This document shows positions 42,514-42,851 of a DNA stretch of 42,851 nucleotides, one piece after another. The stretch covers positions 58,419 through 101,269 of the forward strand of contig NW_005434499.1 in NCBI RefSeq assembly GCF_000315625.1, in the 5' to 3' direction. A program made the position numbers and the translations under genes. Below the pieces are notes generated by a model that made no database searches, had not been told where the DNA came from, and saw nothing but the letters and a program-made list of their open reading frames with translations. The DNA comes from Guillardia theta CCMP2712 (Eukaryota > Cryptophyceae > Pyrenomonadales > Geminigeraceae). Each line of letters opens with the position of its first letter. Position 1 is the stretch's first letter.

Positions 42514-42571
42514 GTCTCTCCCTTTGTCCCTCAATCCTCTCCTCTTGTCTACCTCCCTCTTTGCTCTACCC

Positions 42572-42772
42572 TCTTTAACCACCCTCTATCCTCCCTCCCT
42601 CTCTTCTTCAATCTGTCTCCCTCCCTTCCTCCCTCCCCTTCTCTCTCTGTGTGTGTCTCTTGACAGTCTCCCCCCCTGCTGTCTGTCTTTTCCCAACTCC
42701 TCTCCCCTCCCTCCCTCCCTCTATCCTCCCTCCCTCTATCCTCCCTCCCTCTCTCTCTCCCTCTAGACGAAG
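42572..42772. repeat. CT-rich tract, copy 2
   Basis: Second copy of 41585-41800, ending in the same CCCTCTAGACGAAG but followed by TAACGCGGG instead of the protease sequence. The remaining 79 bp show no recognisable feature. Confidence 0.95.
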
Positions 42773-42851
42773 TAACGCGGGTGTCCTAAGGTGAGCTCAA
42801 TGAGAACAGAAATCTCATACTATGGTCAGCTGACACGTACCAATGGGGATG

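Overview
The window is nuclear DNA of a photosynthetic protist, most likely an alga with a secondary red plastid. A Mg-chelatase D-type gene starts with a signal peptide followed by a Ser-rich transit-like stretch with Phe at the predicted cleavage site (AEA/FMAPS). That bipartite plastid leader is typical of cryptophytes and related groups. Genes are dense, on both strands and full of introns, most of them only 37-58 nt long. A cryptophyte (Guillardia-like) source is my inference; I ran no search. All gene models were spliced by hand on GT-AG or GC-AG borders. I kept those whose exons stay in frame from ATG to stop.

Layout. 1-367: 3' end of a + strand gene, convergent with a D-type chelatase gene (392-2489, -) that lacks its vWA half. 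2490-4394: C-rich, GC-rich and microsatellite DNA. 4395-5919: ankyrin-repeat gene (+). 6205-7888: two small unknown genes (-). 7889-10732: non-coding mosaic of AT-rich, C-rich and GC-rich blocks. 10733-11495: small membrane protein (-). 12642-13728: seven-exon F-box gene (+). 14103-15082 and 15440-17173: two unknown multi-exon genes (-). 17636-19531: DusA-like tRNA-dihydrouridine synthase (+). 19761-26937: 17-exon gene for a scaffold of about 1,776 aa with SAM and PH domains (-). 27311-31730: protein of about 1,228 aa with a discoidin-like domain, Ig-like repeats, a MIB/HERC2-like domain and an EF-hand (+). 31777-34218: ten-exon LIM-domain gene (-).

From 34219 the window is repeat DNA. GC-rich blocks and a ~190-bp direct repeat flank a ~4-kb satellite with an 8-bp unit (core AGTCAT, often reading TGAGTCA). 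The array contains one Cys-rich coding-like remnant. Beyond it are degenerate retrotransposon gag and aspartic-protease fragments, partly duplicated together with a CT-rich tract.

The genes do not form an operon or one pathway. They pair as divergent (17173/17636, 26937/27311) and convergent (367/392, 5919/6205, 13728/14103, 19531/19761, 31730/31777) neighbours. The scaffold, EF-hand and LIM genes all look like cytoplasmic signalling or adaptor proteins. The most notable features are the very short introns (two with GC-AG borders), the vWA-less chelatase subunit, the repeat-bounded octamer satellite with its captured coding fragment, and the two very large multidomain proteins.
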